55,677 nt of DNA from Candidatus Nomurabacteria bacterium (GCA_031290255.1 JAITNW010000005.1:1-55677), one strand, 5' to 3'. Counted from the stretch's first letter, positions 1-9,088 are shown. The notes: generated from the sequence alone by a model not told the origin. Translations and numbers: made by a program.

Positions 1-213
1 GGCTGGCAGCCCTCCGGCGCTTGGGGCGGTTCGTTCTCAGGCTACTGGTACACTAGCTTGAACGATCAGGGCAGCTACGGCTACTTCTGGTCGTCTACGG
101 CCAGCTCCTCCACGAGCGCTCGGTACGCGCGCTTCACCAGTTCGACGGTCAACCCCGGCAGCACCAGCCTCAATAAGTTAAACGGATTCGCCGTTAGGTG
201 TGTTCTTCCTTAG
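1..213 (+). CDS. FISUMP-domain surface protein, C-terminal end (partial)
   Basis: Frame 1 is open from the window edge to TAG at 211-213 and encodes 70 residues. The peptide contains GYFWSST, then ARYARF, then NGFAVRCV, which is the typical end of the Fibrobacter succinogenes major paralogous (FISUMP) domain, a C-type-lectin-like fold found on CPR cell surfaces. The start lies outside the window. The stretch is C-rich and GC-rich, unlike the AT-rich, G-skewed genes next to it. Many presumed variable positions use codons ending in C (AGC, TCC, TAC, CGC, ACC, GGC, CTC), as expected if a template AAC codon were mutated at its two adenines. That would make this a variable repeat of a diversity-generating retroelement; this part is inference, as no reverse transcriptase or template repeat is in view. 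Probable role: surface ligand binding. Confidence 0.8.
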   Translation, partial: GWQPSGAWGGSFSGYWYTSLNDQGSYGYFWSSTASSSTSARYARFTSSTVNPGSTSLNKLNGFAVRCVLP

Positions 214-239
214 TTGTTTCTATAGTTGTTCGCGGTTTG

Positions 240-272
240 GTTGTTCCTACTGTTCAGACCTGTCAGAACAAC
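240..272 (+). other. Hairpin just downstream of the FISUMP gene
   Basis: A 7-bp inverted repeat GTTGTTC/GAACAAC (240-246 with 266-272) lies 27 nt after the stop codon. It has no T-run, so it is a poor intrinsic terminator. Retroelement targets of the DGR type often carry a hairpin shortly after the variable repeat, which fits, but a simple transcript-end stabiliser is equally possible. Confidence 0.35.
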
Positions 273-284
273 TTGTCCAGATAG

Positions 285-2087
285 CTATTTGCGGGCTCGC
301 AGGGCATTGAGGATTGAGAGTACATCCATGCCTTCTTGAAGAAGTGCGCCCAATATGACGGGGATAAACCCGAAACTTGCTAAGACCATAAGTATGAGGC
401 ACAGGACCATTCCGCCGATAACGGACTGGTATGCGATGTTCATGGTGTGTTTGGCAATATTGACAGTAAGAGGCACTTTGCGGAGATTATCTGCCATGAT
501 GACGACTGAGGCCGCATCGCTGGCTGCAGTCGACCCAAATGCGGCTAGGGCCATGCTGACGTCGGAGGCGGCTAGAGCTGGGGCGTCGTTGATGCCGTCG
601 CCAACAAAAATACTGGGTTTTGGGAGTTTTTTCGCTACCCAGACTTTATTGATGGGTAGGCATTCGGCATAGAATTCAGAAATTCCGATAGTGTTTGCGG
701 CTTTCTCGGCGTTTTCTTGGCTGTCTCCGGTGATCATAACTACGTGCTTAATGCCAAACTTTTTGAGCTGACTGACTACAGATCTGGCTTCTGACCGGAT
801 AATGTCGGTGAAGGTGATTTGCCCGATAATCTTTTGGTCGATAGCTAGAAAGACAGAAGAACGTGAGTGGTTACGGATGTTATTTAGGGGGATGCGGTGT
901 TTTTTCATATGTGCGCTACTGCCAATAATGATTTTTTGGCCATCGTGTACTACGTCTACGCCCATACCTGTGTGATCGGTGACGTCTTGAAGCTGCTCAA
1001 GCTTAATATTTTTTGCTGCTGCGTAGTAGATGATGGAGCGCGCGAGTACGTGAGGAGAAGATTGTTCGGCGCTAGCGATTAATTTTAGGATTTGCCGGGA
1101 AGTGTAAGTTTCATTAAACGAGATGACAGAATCGACAGAAACGCTGCCGCGTGAAAGTGTACCGGTCTTGTCGAATGCGATGGATTTGGCGTTTGCTAGT
1201 TGCTCTAAAGAAGACCCTGACTTGATGATGATGCCTGCAGAGCTAGCTTGGCTTATTCCTGAAATAAACGCGACGGGTGCCGCAAGGATTAGTGGACATG
1301 GTGATGCGACGACGAGAACTTCGGCGAAGCGCATAAACTCTCCAGTGACTGCCCAAGCAATGCCAGCGATGGCGTAGGCTAGGATGGTGAAGGGGATAGC
1401 ATAGCGGTCGGCGAGCCGCACGAAGTGGGATGGTTTGGACTCGATTTCTTTGACCATTTGGATGATTTGATTATATTGGCTGTCTTTGTAGAGGTTTGTG
1501 ACTCTTATTTTTAGGGGATTATCTTGATTGACTGAGCCGCTGAGGATGCGGTCGCCTTTTTGGTAGTTGTAGGGGGTGGATTCACCGGTAAGGCTGGAGG
1601 TGTCAAGTGTGGCATTTGGCGAAATTAGGATACCGTCTATGGGGACGATTTCGCCGATTTTCACAATGACTAGATCGGCTAGCTTTATTTGTTTGATGGG
1701 CTTGTCTTCAATTGAGCCATCCTCTCGCTCGAGATGGGCAATGGTGGGTGCACGATTGATGAGCTTGGAGAGTTCTCGTTTTGCACGATGGTTGGCGTAA
1801 TTCTCTAGAGCTTCACCACCGGTAAGCATGATAATAATGATGAGGGCGGCAAGAAATTCCCCGACTATGATAGTGGAGATGATGGCCGTGAGGGCAAGAA
1901 TGTCTATGCCGTGATGGCCGGATTTGATAGACTTTGCCATGTCGACGATGAGTGTAATGGAGATGAATAAGCCAAAGATGATGACGAGAGTGTGGGCTTC
2001 AGATTCAAGCTGGAACAGATAGATTAGGATAATATAAATTATTGTTATGATGAGGGAGGCTATGATTTTGGAGAAGGTTTTTAGCAT
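285..2087 (-). CDS. Heavy-metal-type P1B ATPase, SPCPL subgroup
   Basis: This is a 600-residue P-type ATPase that should pump a cation across the membrane using ATP. Visible motifs are TGES (167-170, actuator), SPCPL (262-266, the metal-binding membrane motif), DKTGT (phosphorylated Asp306) and GDGINDAP near residue 505. It begins directly in the first membrane helices, with no N-terminal CxxC metal-binding domain. SPC in place of CPC, and SPHVLA in place of SEHPLA, set it apart from Cu, Zn and Cd exporters; the metal cannot be named from sequence. The start at 2087 has no Shine-Dalgarno but lies 6 nt from TGCTACAAT, suggesting a leaderless mRNA, and a second promoter lies further upstream. 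It is convergent with the FISUMP gene. Confidence 0.9.
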   Translation of the reverse strand: MLKTFSKIIASLIITIIYIILIYLFQLESEAHTLVIIFGLFISITLIVDMAKSIKSGHHGIDILALTAIISTIIVGEFLAALIIIIMLTGGEALENYANHRAKRELSKLINRAPTIAHLEREDGSIEDKPIKQIKLADLVIVKIGEIVPIDGILISPNATLDTSSLTGESTPYNYQKGDRILSGSVNQDNPLKIRVTNLYKDSQYNQIIQMVKEIESKPSHFVRLADRYAIPFTILAYAIAGIAWAVTGEFMRFAEVLVVASPCPLILAAPVAFISGISQASSAGIIIKSGSSLEQLANAKSIAFDKTGTLSRGSVSVDSVISFNETYTSRQILKLIASAEQSSPHVLARSIIYYAAAKNIKLEQLQDVTDHTGMGVDVVHDGQKIIIGSSAHMKKHRIPLNNIRNHSRSSVFLAIDQKIIGQITFTDIIRSEARSVVSQLKKFGIKHVVMITGDSQENAEKAANTIGISEFYAECLPINKVWVAKKLPKPSIFVGDGINDAPALAASDVSMALAAFGSTAASDAASVVIMADNLRKVPLTVNIAKHTMNIAYQSVIGGMVLCLILMVLASFGFIPVILGALLQEGMDVLSILNALRARK

Positions 2088-2093
2088 AAGACC

Positions 2094-2102
2094 ATTGTAG
2101 CA
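2094..2102 (-). promoter_or_regulatory. Extended -10 (TGCTACAAT) of the P-type ATPase
   Basis: Reverse-strand TGCTACAAT ends 6 nt before the ATG, so transcription would start at or next to the start codon. The same 9-mer with the same spacing precedes gatC, and close variants precede murA, murB, lepB, secA and rmuC. Confidence 0.6.
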
Positions 2103-2131
2103 TTTGCTGGGTTGTGTTGGTATAACCTTTC

Positions 2132-2160
2132 ATTGTATCACAGATTGAGCAAAAAGTCAA
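2132..2160 (-). promoter_or_regulatory. Sigma70-type promoter upstream of the P-type ATPase
   Basis: Reverse strand reads TTGACT, a 17-bp spacer, then TACAAT. It sits immediately downstream of tRNA-Pro(CGG) and would give the ATPase mRNA a leader of about 40 nt. It belongs to the same TTGACT-T-rich promoter family as those at 5952 and 9836. Confidence 0.6.
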
Positions 2161-2164
2161 TAGT

Positions 2165-2240
2165 TGGTCGGGGCGACCTGATTTGAACAGGCGACCTCGC
2201 AGTCCCGAACCGCGCGCGCTACCAACTGCGCTACGCCCCG
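2165..2240 (-). tRNA. tRNA-Pro (CGG)
   Basis: The reverse strand folds as a complete tRNA: acceptor CGGGGCG/CGCCCCG, D stem GCGC/GCGC, anticodon stem CGCGG/CTGCG with loop TTCGGGA (anticodon CGG), and T arm GCCTG-TTCAAAT-CAGGT. The discriminator A is followed by an encoded CCA. It is closely related in sequence to tRNA-Pro(TGG) at 3849. Confidence 0.95.
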
Positions 2241-2261
2241 ATCCGGTTTTATAGTACCATA

Positions 2262-3734
2262 TTATTTGGTTTTTTGATATTCGATTGCTTGATAATTGAG
2301 CTGGGTGATGTCATTGATGGGTTGCCAGTTTTCGCGCATGAAAGGTAGGATACCTTCTTCTGGTTGATTGCCGACAAGCCAGATTTTGTCATGATCTTCA
2401 AGAAAGGCGTCAAGGTCGTAAATTTTGCCATAATCTTTGGTCTTGAGCGGTTCATGTGACCCCCATTGATAGTTTTGGGGCTTGTCTATGAGATAAACAG
2501 GGTTTTGGGGTGTGCCGTAAAACGATATATCGTAGTAAACCCATTCAGTTTCACTAATGATAGGAATACCCTCTTCGGAGATTGTGGCGACGGATTCGAA
2601 GATGCCTTTGGCATTGGACTTTTCGTCGGCTAAAACGTTGGTAATGCCGATAATTGATGTGGTGATGAAAAGTACAGCGATGCAGGCGGGCGCAAAACGC
2701 TGGATGGTACGCTTGGGGTTTTGCGGTTTTGTGCCGGGGAGCATAATGGCTATGCCTGCGATGAGGGACATGGAGATGCTGGAATAGATGACGTAGCGGT
2801 CGACGAACATTGGCTTGAACGGAGGCACGGAAAGGATAATCAGTAGGACGGGTGGTAGGAAGGCGATGAGGCTGAGTAGGGTAAGTTTTTGCTTGGCGCG
2901 GATGATGATAGTAATGAGAATTATGGCGATGGCAAGTATGAGGATGAGGAGCCAGCCTTTGACGTCTGCGCTATTTAGATAAAGGAACGAGTTAGTGAAA
3001 TAATCTGTAATGGTGACCGTGGTAGCTTCTGGGATCCAGAACCCTCCTTGGACATCAAGGGACTGCGCGATGAAAAACGGTAACCAAGGTAGATAAAGGA
3101 CAATGGCGGTGACATATGAGAGGACAATGTTTTTTTGAAAGATCTTTTTGCGGTATTTATAGATGAGATATGCAAGATGTGCGATCCAGACGAGGGCGAC
3201 AAAATAATGTGTCCACATGCCAATTGAAATAAGTACTCCGTAGATGATCCACCAATGGCGTTTTTTGGTATCGATGGCGAGCTGGAAAACGAAAGTTGCG
3301 GCAAAAATAATTGCCGTGGCGAGCGTGTACATGCGCATTTCTTGCCCGTAGCGGATTAACATTGGGGAGAGTGCCATAAACAGGGTGGCGAGGATGGCGG
3401 GTTTGATGCCGAATTTGCGCTTGAGCCATGCCCAGGCGAAGACTATAGCGACGGCTCCAAAAAATACGGACATAAAGCGCATAGCAAAATCTGTATAGCC
3501 GAAGATGACTGACCAAATCTTGAGTAGAAAATAATAGAGGGGAGGATGGACGTCTACGGCTGCGAAATGCCAAATGTCGCTAAAATCGAAGCGCGTGAGA
3601 TAGGCGCTGTAGGATTCGTCGAACCATACTGATTGTTGGAGATTGGTCGCGCAGATGGTAATGTATATGATGCCGATGACGACGGGGATTAAGATACATA
3701 TTAAGCGCTTGTGTTTTTCAAATAATTTTTGCAT
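2262..3734 (-). CDS. GT-C glycosyltransferase, family 39 / ArnT-like membrane protein
   Basis: This 490-residue polytopic membrane protein has the signature of PMT/ArnT-type glycosyltransferases. The first loop after TM1 contains WFDESYS (37-43), whose acidic pair is the metal/catalytic site, and HPPLYYF follows near residue 63. About a dozen hydrophobic helices follow, then a soluble C-terminal domain from about residue 385. Such enzymes move a sugar from a polyprenyl-phosphate donor to protein or lipid outside the membrane. A role in glycosylating surface proteins or envelope lipid is plausible, but acceptor and sugar are unknown. Start 3734 has no clear Shine-Dalgarno. The gene stands alone between two tRNA-Pro genes. 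Confidence 0.85.
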   Translation of the reverse strand: MQKLFEKHKRLICILIPVVIGIIYITICATNLQQSVWFDESYSAYLTRFDFSDIWHFAAVDVHPPLYYFLLKIWSVIFGYTDFAMRFMSVFFGAVAIVFAWAWLKRKFGIKPAILATLFMALSPMLIRYGQEMRMYTLATAIIFAATFVFQLAIDTKKRHWWIIYGVLISIGMWTHYFVALVWIAHLAYLIYKYRKKIFQKNIVLSYVTAIVLYLPWLPFFIAQSLDVQGGFWIPEATTVTITDYFTNSFLYLNSADVKGWLLILILAIAIILITIIIRAKQKLTLLSLIAFLPPVLLIILSVPPFKPMFVDRYVIYSSISMSLIAGIAIMLPGTKPQNPKRTIQRFAPACIAVLFITTSIIGITNVLADEKSNAKGIFESVATISEEGIPIISETEWVYYDISFYGTPQNPVYLIDKPQNYQWGSHEPLKTKDYGKIYDLDAFLEDHDKIWLVGNQPEEGILPFMRENWQPINDITQLNYQAIEYQKTK

Positions 3735-3830
3735 GTATCTATATTACTATACTGGTTTTGTTTTTGCACGTTTTGGTAAAAGTACAGGGGAAGCTGGGCG
3801 TTTTGCTGGATGTTTATATTGGTGGTATTG

Positions 3831-3839
3831 TGATACAAT
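3831..3839 (+). promoter_or_regulatory. Extended -10 of tRNA-Pro(TGG)
   Basis: TGATACAAT ends 9 nt before the mature tRNA 5' end. No good -35 is seen at 17 bp, consistent with an extended -10 promoter. Confidence 0.5.
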
Positions 3840-3848
3840 ATTTTGGTA

Positions 3849-3924
3849 CGGGGTTTGGCGCAGTTGGTAGCGCGCGCGCTTTGGGAGCGTGAGGTCAGCA
3901 GTTCGAGTCTGCTAACCCCGACCA
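3849..3924 (+). tRNA. tRNA-Pro (TGG)
   Basis: Acceptor CGGGGTT/AACCCCG, D stem GCGC/GCGC, anticodon stem CGCGC/GCGTG with loop TTTGGGA (anticodon TGG), T arm AGCAG-TTCGAGT-CTGCT, discriminator A and encoded CCA. It lies 31 nt upstream of ftsH on the same strand, so the two may share a transcript. Confidence 0.95.
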
Positions 3925-3955
3925 AGTTATATTATTTAGGTTTAGGAGTGAAGAA

Positions 3956-5842
3956 GTGCCTGAAGCAAAGAATTCGAAGAATCCGATGAAGAAGAATGGA
4001 AAAATGGGGAGTAATATTAGGATGGTGGCTTTTTGGCTATTAGTGGTACTGCTTGGGGTGACGGCTTTGGCGAGTTTTGCGACGCCGGCTTCTGATGTGT
4101 CTGAGGAAAAGGATCTTACGGAAATTTTGGCTTATGCGCGCGCAGAAAAGCTCGATGAAATAATTGTGAGGGGGAATGAACTTCTTGTGACGCCTAGAGA
4201 AGATGCAGAGCTTCCGAAGATGGTGTCGATGAAAGATCCGGCTGGGACTTTGCAGGAGCAAGGGTTTGGCGAGGTGATCAATGAGGGGAAAGTAAGGGTG
4301 CGAATTGAAGAGCCGGTGAATCTGTGGGAGAGCATTCTGGATATTGCTATATATGTGGTGCCTGTGATATTGATTTTATTATTCTTCGCGTATATGATGC
4401 GGCAGGCTCAGTCGATGAACAATCAGTCGATGGGTTTTGGGAAGGCGAAGGCTAGATTGTATGGTAATGAGAAGAAGCGCGTGACTTTTAAGGATGTGGC
4501 GGGGAACGAGGCGGCGAAGCAGGATTTGGCGGAAATTGTGGATTTCTTGAAAAAGCCGAAGAAATATGAGGCGCTGGGGGCGAAGATTCCGCGCGGAGTG
4601 TTGCTTGCGGGAGATCCGGGTACGGGTAAGACTTTGATGGCGAGAGCTGTGGCGGGGGAGGCTGGCGTGCCGTTCTTCTCGATTTCTGGTTCGGAATTTG
4701 CGGAAATGTTCGTGGGTGTGGGCGCGAGTAGGGTACGGGATTTGTTTGGTAAGGCGAAAAAAAATGCGCCAAGTATTATATTTATTGATGAGATTGATGC
4801 AGTAGCGCATAAGCGGGATGCACGAGGTGGGGCTGGGAGAGAAGACGAGCAGACATTGAATCAGATTTTGGTGGAAATGGATGGGTTTGATAACGAGAGT
4901 GGCGTGATTGTGGTGGCGGCGACGAACCGTGTGGATATGCTGGATAAGGCGTTGCTGCGCCCGGGTAGGTTTGATAGGCATGTGAATGTGACTTTGCCTG
5001 AGAGGAAAGATCGCGTGGCAATTCTGAAAGTGCATTTTAAGGATAAGCCGACGGAATCTGATGTGAACTTGGACGCTTTGGCCGCTAAGACGGCAGGAAG
5101 TAGTGGCGCGGATTTGGCGAATATTGCTAATGAGGCGGCTATTACGGCAGCGCGTGGTGGGAGGAAGATTATTACTAATGCGGATGTGACGGAGGCGTTT
5201 GAACGGGTGGCAATTGGGCCAGAGCGCAAGAGTAAGGTGATGAACGAAGAAGAGCGCAAGATCACGGCCTACCATGAGGCTGGACATGCGGTGGTGGGGC
5301 ATGTGTTGCCGGATTCTGATCCAGTACATAAGGTGACAATTATTCCGCGCGGGCGGACTGGCGGGGTGACTTGGTTCTTGCCTCCGGAGGATAGGAGTTA
5401 TAAGAATATTTATGAGCTTAAGGATGTATTGGCTAGGGCAATGGGCGGACGCGAGGCGGAGAAGATAGTGTTTGGGCCAGATGGGGTGACGACTGGTGCG
5501 AGCTCTGATTTGAAGCATGTGTCGGAGTTGGCGCGGGAGATGGTGACTGAGGAGGGGATGGGTAATAAGTTGCGTAACCAAGTATTTAATACTAGTGAGG
5601 TGAATTTCTTTGGTGATCGGGCTAAGGCTTATTCTGAGAAGACGGCGGAGACGATTGATGTGGAGATTGAGAGTTTGGCTAAGGAGGCAACGATGCGCGC
5701 TGAGGCCGTGCTGAAGGCTAATAAGAAGTTTTTGGACGAGCTGGCTCGGCAGCTTTTGGAGAAGGAGACGCTTGAGGAGAAGGAGGTTGCGGCTGTTCTT
5801 AAGGGGGCGGCTTTGCCGGTGGTGGCGAAGCTGCATAGGTAG
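3956..5842 (+). CDS. ftsH: ATP-dependent zinc metalloprotease FtsH
   Basis: FtsH is a membrane-anchored AAA+ protease that degrades misfolded and short-lived membrane and cytosolic proteins. The 628-residue protein has two N-terminal membrane helices (about 20-45 and 125-145) around a small external domain. The AAA module follows, with Walker A GDPGTGKT (219-226), Walker B IIFIDEID and the second region of homology ending [11 protein letters not shown]. The zinc site HEAGH is at 440-444. Walker A has GDP where GPP is usual. The start is GTG at 3956, chosen because AGGAG lies 7 nt upstream. The gene follows tRNA-Pro(TGG) and ends at a strong terminator. Confidence 0.97.
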   Translation: MPEAKNSKNPMKKNGKMGSNIRMVAFWLLVVLLGVTALASFATPASDVSEEKDLTEILAYARAEKLDEIIVRGNELLVTPREDAELPKMVSMKDPAGTLQEQGFGEVINEGKVRVRIEEPVNLWESILDIAIYVVPVILILLFFAYMMRQAQSMNNQSMGFGKAKARLYGNEKKRVTFKDVAGNEAAKQDLAEIVDFLKKPKKYEALGAKIPRGVLLAGDPGTGKTLMARAVAGEAGVPFFSISGSEFAEMFVGVGASRVRDLFGKAKKNAPSIIFIDEIDAVAHKRDARGGAGREDEQTLNQILVEMDGFDNESGVIVVAATNRVDMLDKALLRPGRFDRHVNVTLPERKDRVAILKVHFKDKPTESDVNLDALAAKTAGSSGADLANIANEAAITAARGGRKIITNADVTEAFERVAIGPERKSKVMNEEERKITAYHEAGHAVVGHVLPDSDPVHKVTIIPRGRTGGVTWFLPPEDRSYKNIYELKDVLARAMGGREAEKIVFGPDGVTTGASSDLKHVSELAREMVTEEGMGNKLRNQVFNTSEVNFFGDRAKAYSEKTAETIDVEIESLAKEATMRAEAVLKANKKFLDELARQLLEKETLEEKEVAAVLKGAALPVVAKLHR

Positions 5843-5860
5843 CGTTTCTTGGGTAGGGAA

Positions 5861-5887
5861 AAGGCACCGCGTGGCGGTGCCTTTTTT
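5861..5887 (+). terminator. Terminator of ftsH, usable from both strands
   Basis: GGCACCGC-GTG-GCGGTGCC is a perfect 8-bp stem followed by T6 on the + strand. The stem is preceded by A's, giving T's on the other strand too, so it can also end the small minus-strand transcript proposed at 5861-5946. Confidence 0.85.
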
Positions 5888-5946
5888 GAATTAAAATATT
5901 ATTTTTTCTACAATATATGGTCAGTGACAGACATTTGAAGGATGTA
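5861..5946 (-). ncRNA. Candidate small RNA of about 85 nt
   Basis: A good reverse-strand promoter (TTGACT, 17 bp, TACAAT at 5952-5980) faces no annotated gene. Transcription from about 5945 would meet the ftsH terminator after about 85 nt. The predicted transcript has a CTACA/TGTAG pairing in its 5' half, an A/U-rich middle and a GC-rich 3' terminator hairpin. An 8-codon ORF beginning ATGTCTGTC is present but has no Shine-Dalgarno. This is inference from promoter and terminator only. The promoter may instead be a by-product of overlap with the forward promoter of the 6004 gene. Confidence 0.35.
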
Positions 5947-5951
5947 GCTCC

Positions 5952-5980
5952 ATTGTAGCACACTTTGCATAAAAAGTCAA
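5952..5980 (-). promoter_or_regulatory. Reverse-strand sigma70 promoter (candidate sRNA)
   Basis: Reverse complement reads TTGACT - 17 bp - TACAAT. It overlaps the forward promoter of the 6004 gene. The 25 bp at 5959-5983 are identical to 9843-9867, which hold a second overlapping divergent promoter pair. Confidence 0.6.
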
Positions 5981-5993
5981 TAACGGTTATACT
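5965..5993 (+). promoter_or_regulatory. Promoter of the 6004 membrane-protein gene
   Basis: TTGCAT (5965-5970), a 17-bp spacer, then TATACT (5988-5993). The ATG at 6004 follows after 10 nt, so the transcript has almost no leader. Confidence 0.65.
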
Positions 5994-6003
5994 AGATTAG
6001 TAT

Positions 6004-9000
6004 ATGGCAGAATATGATACTGACGGAAGTAACGCTTTGGCGTCGAATGATCCTTATAGGGGGATGAATCGTTCAGATATTCGGCCGAATCTTAAGGTGA
6101 TTGAGGGTGGTAAAAAGCCTGGATCAGATAATGCGCGAGACGATTTATCAAGCGTAGAGAATAGGGCTGCGGCAGATATGTCTTCTGTGGTGAAAGGTGG
6201 TACAAATGAAGCAAAGTCTGTTGAGCAAAATCAAGTGTTTAATCCTAGATTCACGGGAGAAGGTTTACCTGGAGAAAATAAGGGGAAGAAGAAAGGTAAA
6301 GGGTTTCTGAAAGGTAGGGGTCCATTAGTAGCTATTGTTGCATTACTTCTTGGCGGTGGTGGGTTGATGCTAGGGAGCCAAACGCTTATGCCTTTTGCGA
6401 CTGCAAATAGGATTATACAAGAATTTAATTCAATGAAGACCGTGATGAATAGGCGGTCTGATAGAGTACTCAGATTCCAGATGGACACGAGTAGATACAA
6501 GAGTCCTACTAGGAATACGATTTTTGGTAATGATAAACTTAAAATATCCACTAAGCAGGCAACAAAATTGAGGACTGAGGGAATTAATTATATTGAATTG
6601 GACGATGTTGGCGGAAGGAGAGTAAGGTTACTTACTTTTGATGATGGGTCTGGAGTACGGCAGCCGATATTGTCTAATAGTGACATGGGTAAAGTAGATT
6701 CGGATGCCTTAATCTCACGATTAAAAACAGAAATGCCAGACGTAGAGTTTAGCCCAAAAACTTTGAGTATTGACTCTGCATTTGAAATTGATGGCTTTAA
6801 GAATGGATATATGTCTTCATCTAAGACCTGGAGAGGTAATATAGCGGGGTGGTTTGACTCATTGGTTCTTAAGATTTTTGATAGACTTGGGATTAGCAGG
6901 AGTCGTTTTAAGAGGTGGAAAGCAGCTTCGGACGCTGAGGCGGGGAATGCGGATTTTAAGAAGCTGGCCGCAAACGCTAACGCGGACACTGATAAAGGAA
7001 CGGCTGTTCTTGGGCAGGAGACGGTAGACGGCGAAGATGGCCCAGAAACAAAGCCTATTACGGAGAGTGATGCTGATCAAGACAGGATAAGGCCGGGCGA
7101 CTCGCAAGATGTCGTAGAAACTAAATTAGGGAACAAGGCTAAGGCTGTTGCAAAGGTAGCGAGCGGCGCGGCGATGGCAGCGAATGTGACATGCGCTGTG
7201 ATGGCGGCGGCGGGAGCGATAAATGCGATTGCGATTGCATCTGAAACTGCTCAGGTGATAAATTATGTTACGGGTTATCTTGAAGCTATACAGAAAGTGC
7301 AGGCGGGTGACGGAGACGGGAGTCCTATGACCTACTACACATCTGCATTAACTCAGCCAGATACGAATGGGAAGACAGGAATGGGCGCTTCCGGAATAAG
7401 TTCACTATTTGGCGCGGGGAATATTGACGTTAATAATGAGGGTGTTCAGAAGTATAATCTGGAGAATAGTATTACTTTGATTGGCAAGAGTTTAAAATAT
7501 ACCATTGATGAAATGCTCGCGTGTTCATACGCAAGATTTGCTGCTGGATTGGTTGGTGCAGCAGCAGATGTTATTATGCTTGTTGGGACATTTGGGGTGG
7601 GTAACATAGTTAAAGGGCTTGCTTCCATCGTATGGGGTGTCTTGATTTCTGCGGCAGTGTCATTTGGGATATCAACTTTAGTTAGTCTTGTGATACCCCA
7701 AGTTGCAAAAATGATAACTCGTGACTTAATTAATGGGGTCGTAGGAGAGGATTTGGGTACTGCAGTAAGAGTAGGAGCAAATATGTATTTAGGGAAGAAC
7801 CATCAGGGCGGTGGGGGGTCTCCTGGTGATGCTGCTACGGTGTTAGCGTATAGACGAGAGACTGAAGCTATTTTGGCCGAAGAAGCAGAATACGATAGAT
7901 TGTATAGGAGCCCTTTTGATACATCATCAAGCAATACATTCTTAGGGAGCCTCTTGTATAGTCTCATTCCTTTGGCAAATTCTGTATCGAGTGTCGGTTT
8001 TGTGTCAAATTTGGGATTGCTTACGCAGAATTCAGTCGTAGCTTTATTGCCGTCTGCCTCAGCGGTTGGAGACACTCAGATGATAACGCAACAAGGAAAT
8101 TGCCCAACTCTAGATGCAGTTGGCGTTATGGGCGACGCTTATTGTGTACCGTACTTTACTTCAGATTTATCGACGATTGATGGAGATCCAGGAGAAGACA
8201 TCTTTGAGAGAGTAGCTGGGTATAATATGGGTACGGTGACGAAAGGTAGCCGGCTTAACTCGGCTGAAGGGAATTCGTGTAGGCATGGCAATGAGACAAC
8301 AGGTTATTATTGGGAGTATAATGCTCCTTCGAATTTCAAATATTTGAATCAGAATGATGATGACCCGAAGGGGTGTACTTTGGATATAGACCTCGATGAA
8401 GACAGTAACCCTAAAATTAATTTAGACTCAGAGCTTGGAAAATATATTGTATTCTGTGGGCAAAGAGAGTCGCAGTTTGGAGTTGCCGACGGAAATATTA
8501 CGGCTGCTTTTAAGTTGAGTTCAGGGAATGGTAAGTTGGATAGTGTAATATCTGGTGGCCTTAGCGCTATACCTGGTATCGGGGGGATTATCGACGCGGT
8601 GGATGCAGCACAGGATAACAGGAATGCGCCTTGGATTGGTGGGGCTGCTTGTGTGGCAAGTAGCAAAAATGAGAAGTGGGGAGAGATGAGTTATTACCAG
8701 CGTTATGCCGAGGACCAACGACTGATAGAAGAAAGTGGGATAATTAAAAAATCAGGCGTGACTATTGCGCTTGAAGAATATTATGAAGATAATCCTATAG
8801 ATCAGTCTTATGAGGGGGTCCTTGCGAGATATTCAGGGTTAACGAAGGATGAAGTGATAGCAACATTAGATTTGATTGACTATGCGAATTTCGTCGCTGA
8901 ATACGAGCCGGCAGGACTTTACCCTGTACCTATTGATGATGAGGAGGTATCGTATGCGGATTATATCCCTGACGGGATAATCGCTGACCATTCCGAAGTG

Positions 9001-9057
9001 CTGGTGGTACAATACGTTACATATACGGATGTTCGTAATCGGAACTATGCGGTTTAA
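6004..9057 (+). CDS. Large membrane protein of unknown function, 1017 aa
   Basis: I do not recognise the family. The first ~100 residues are hydrophilic and end in a G/K-rich stretch. A hydrophobic helix follows at about 105-125, then a soluble domain to about 380. An Ala-rich hydrophobic stretch at 385-415 and a long membrane region at about 510-570 come next. The C-terminal ~440 residues carry scattered Cys and acidic stretches and may be exposed. This is compatible with a component of a CPR secretion or surface apparatus, but no motif proves it. The start at 6004 lies 10 nt after a -10 box with no Shine-Dalgarno. The promoter shares a 25-bp block with the lipoprotein/hydrolase promoter at 9836-9877, hinting at co-expression. 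Confidence 0.8.
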   Translation: MAEYDTDGSNALASNDPYRGMNRSDIRPNLKVIEGGKKPGSDNARDDLSSVENRAAADMSSVVKGGTNEAKSVEQNQVFNPRFTGEGLPGENKGKKKGKGFLKGRGPLVAIVALLLGGGGLMLGSQTLMPFATANRIIQEFNSMKTVMNRRSDRVLRFQMDTSRYKSPTRNTIFGNDKLKISTKQATKLRTEGINYIELDDVGGRRVRLLTFDDGSGVRQPILSNSDMGKVDSDALISRLKTEMPDVEFSPKTLSIDSAFEIDGFKNGYMSSSKTWRGNIAGWFDSLVLKIFDRLGISRSRFKRWKAASDAEAGNADFKKLAANANADTDKGTAVLGQETVDGEDGPETKPITESDADQDRIRPGDSQDVVETKLGNKAKAVAKVASGAAMAANVTCAVMAAAGAINAIAIASETAQVINYVTGYLEAIQKVQAGDGDGSPMTYYTSALTQPDTNGKTGMGASGISSLFGAGNIDVNNEGVQKYNLENSITLIGKSLKYTIDEMLACSYARFAAGLVGAAADVIMLVGTFGVGNIVKGLASIVWGVLISAAVSFGISTLVSLVIPQVAKMITRDLINGVVGEDLGTAVRVGANMYLGKNHQGGGGSPGDAATVLAYRRETEAILAEEAEYDRLYRSPFDTSSSNTFLGSLLYSLIPLANSVSSVGFVSNLGLLTQNSVVALLPSASAVGDTQMITQQGNCPTLDAVGVMGDAYCVPYFTSDLSTIDGDPGEDIFERVAGYNMGTVTKGSRLNSAEGNSCRHGNETTGYYWEYNAPSNFKYLNQNDDDPKGCTLDIDLDEDSNPKINLDSELGKYIVFCGQRESQFGVADGNITAAFKLSSGNGKLDSVISGGLSAIPGIGGIIDAVDAAQDNRNAPWIGGAACVASSKNEKWGEMSYYQRYAEDQRLIEESGIIKKSGVTIALEEYYEDNPIDQSYEGVLARYSGLTKDEVIATLDLIDYANFVAEYEPAGLYPVPIDDEEVSYADYIPDGIIADHSEVLVVQYVTYTDVRNRNYAV

Positions 9058-9058
9058 A

Positions 9059-9085
9059 AAGCGCTTCTCGGGGAGAGAAGCGCTT
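9059..9085 (+). terminator. Bidirectional terminator between convergent genes
   Basis: AAGCGCTTCTC and GAGAAGCGCTT form an 11-bp perfect stem with a 5-nt loop, flanked by A's on the left and T's on the right. It lies between the stops of the 6004 gene (+) and the lipoprotein (-). Confidence 0.8.
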
Positions 9086-9088
9086 AAT

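Noticed and set aside
3701-3925. Minus-strand 74-codon frame across tRNA-Pro(TGG)
   Set aside because: It is an accidental frame over a tRNA gene, a common false ORF (MVGVSRLELLTSRSQ-type peptide).
4379-5836. Long minus-strand frame (485 codons) opposite ftsH
   Set aside because: It is His/Arg/Leu-rich, has no domain or ribosome site, and is the antisense shadow of the ftsH AAA and protease domains.
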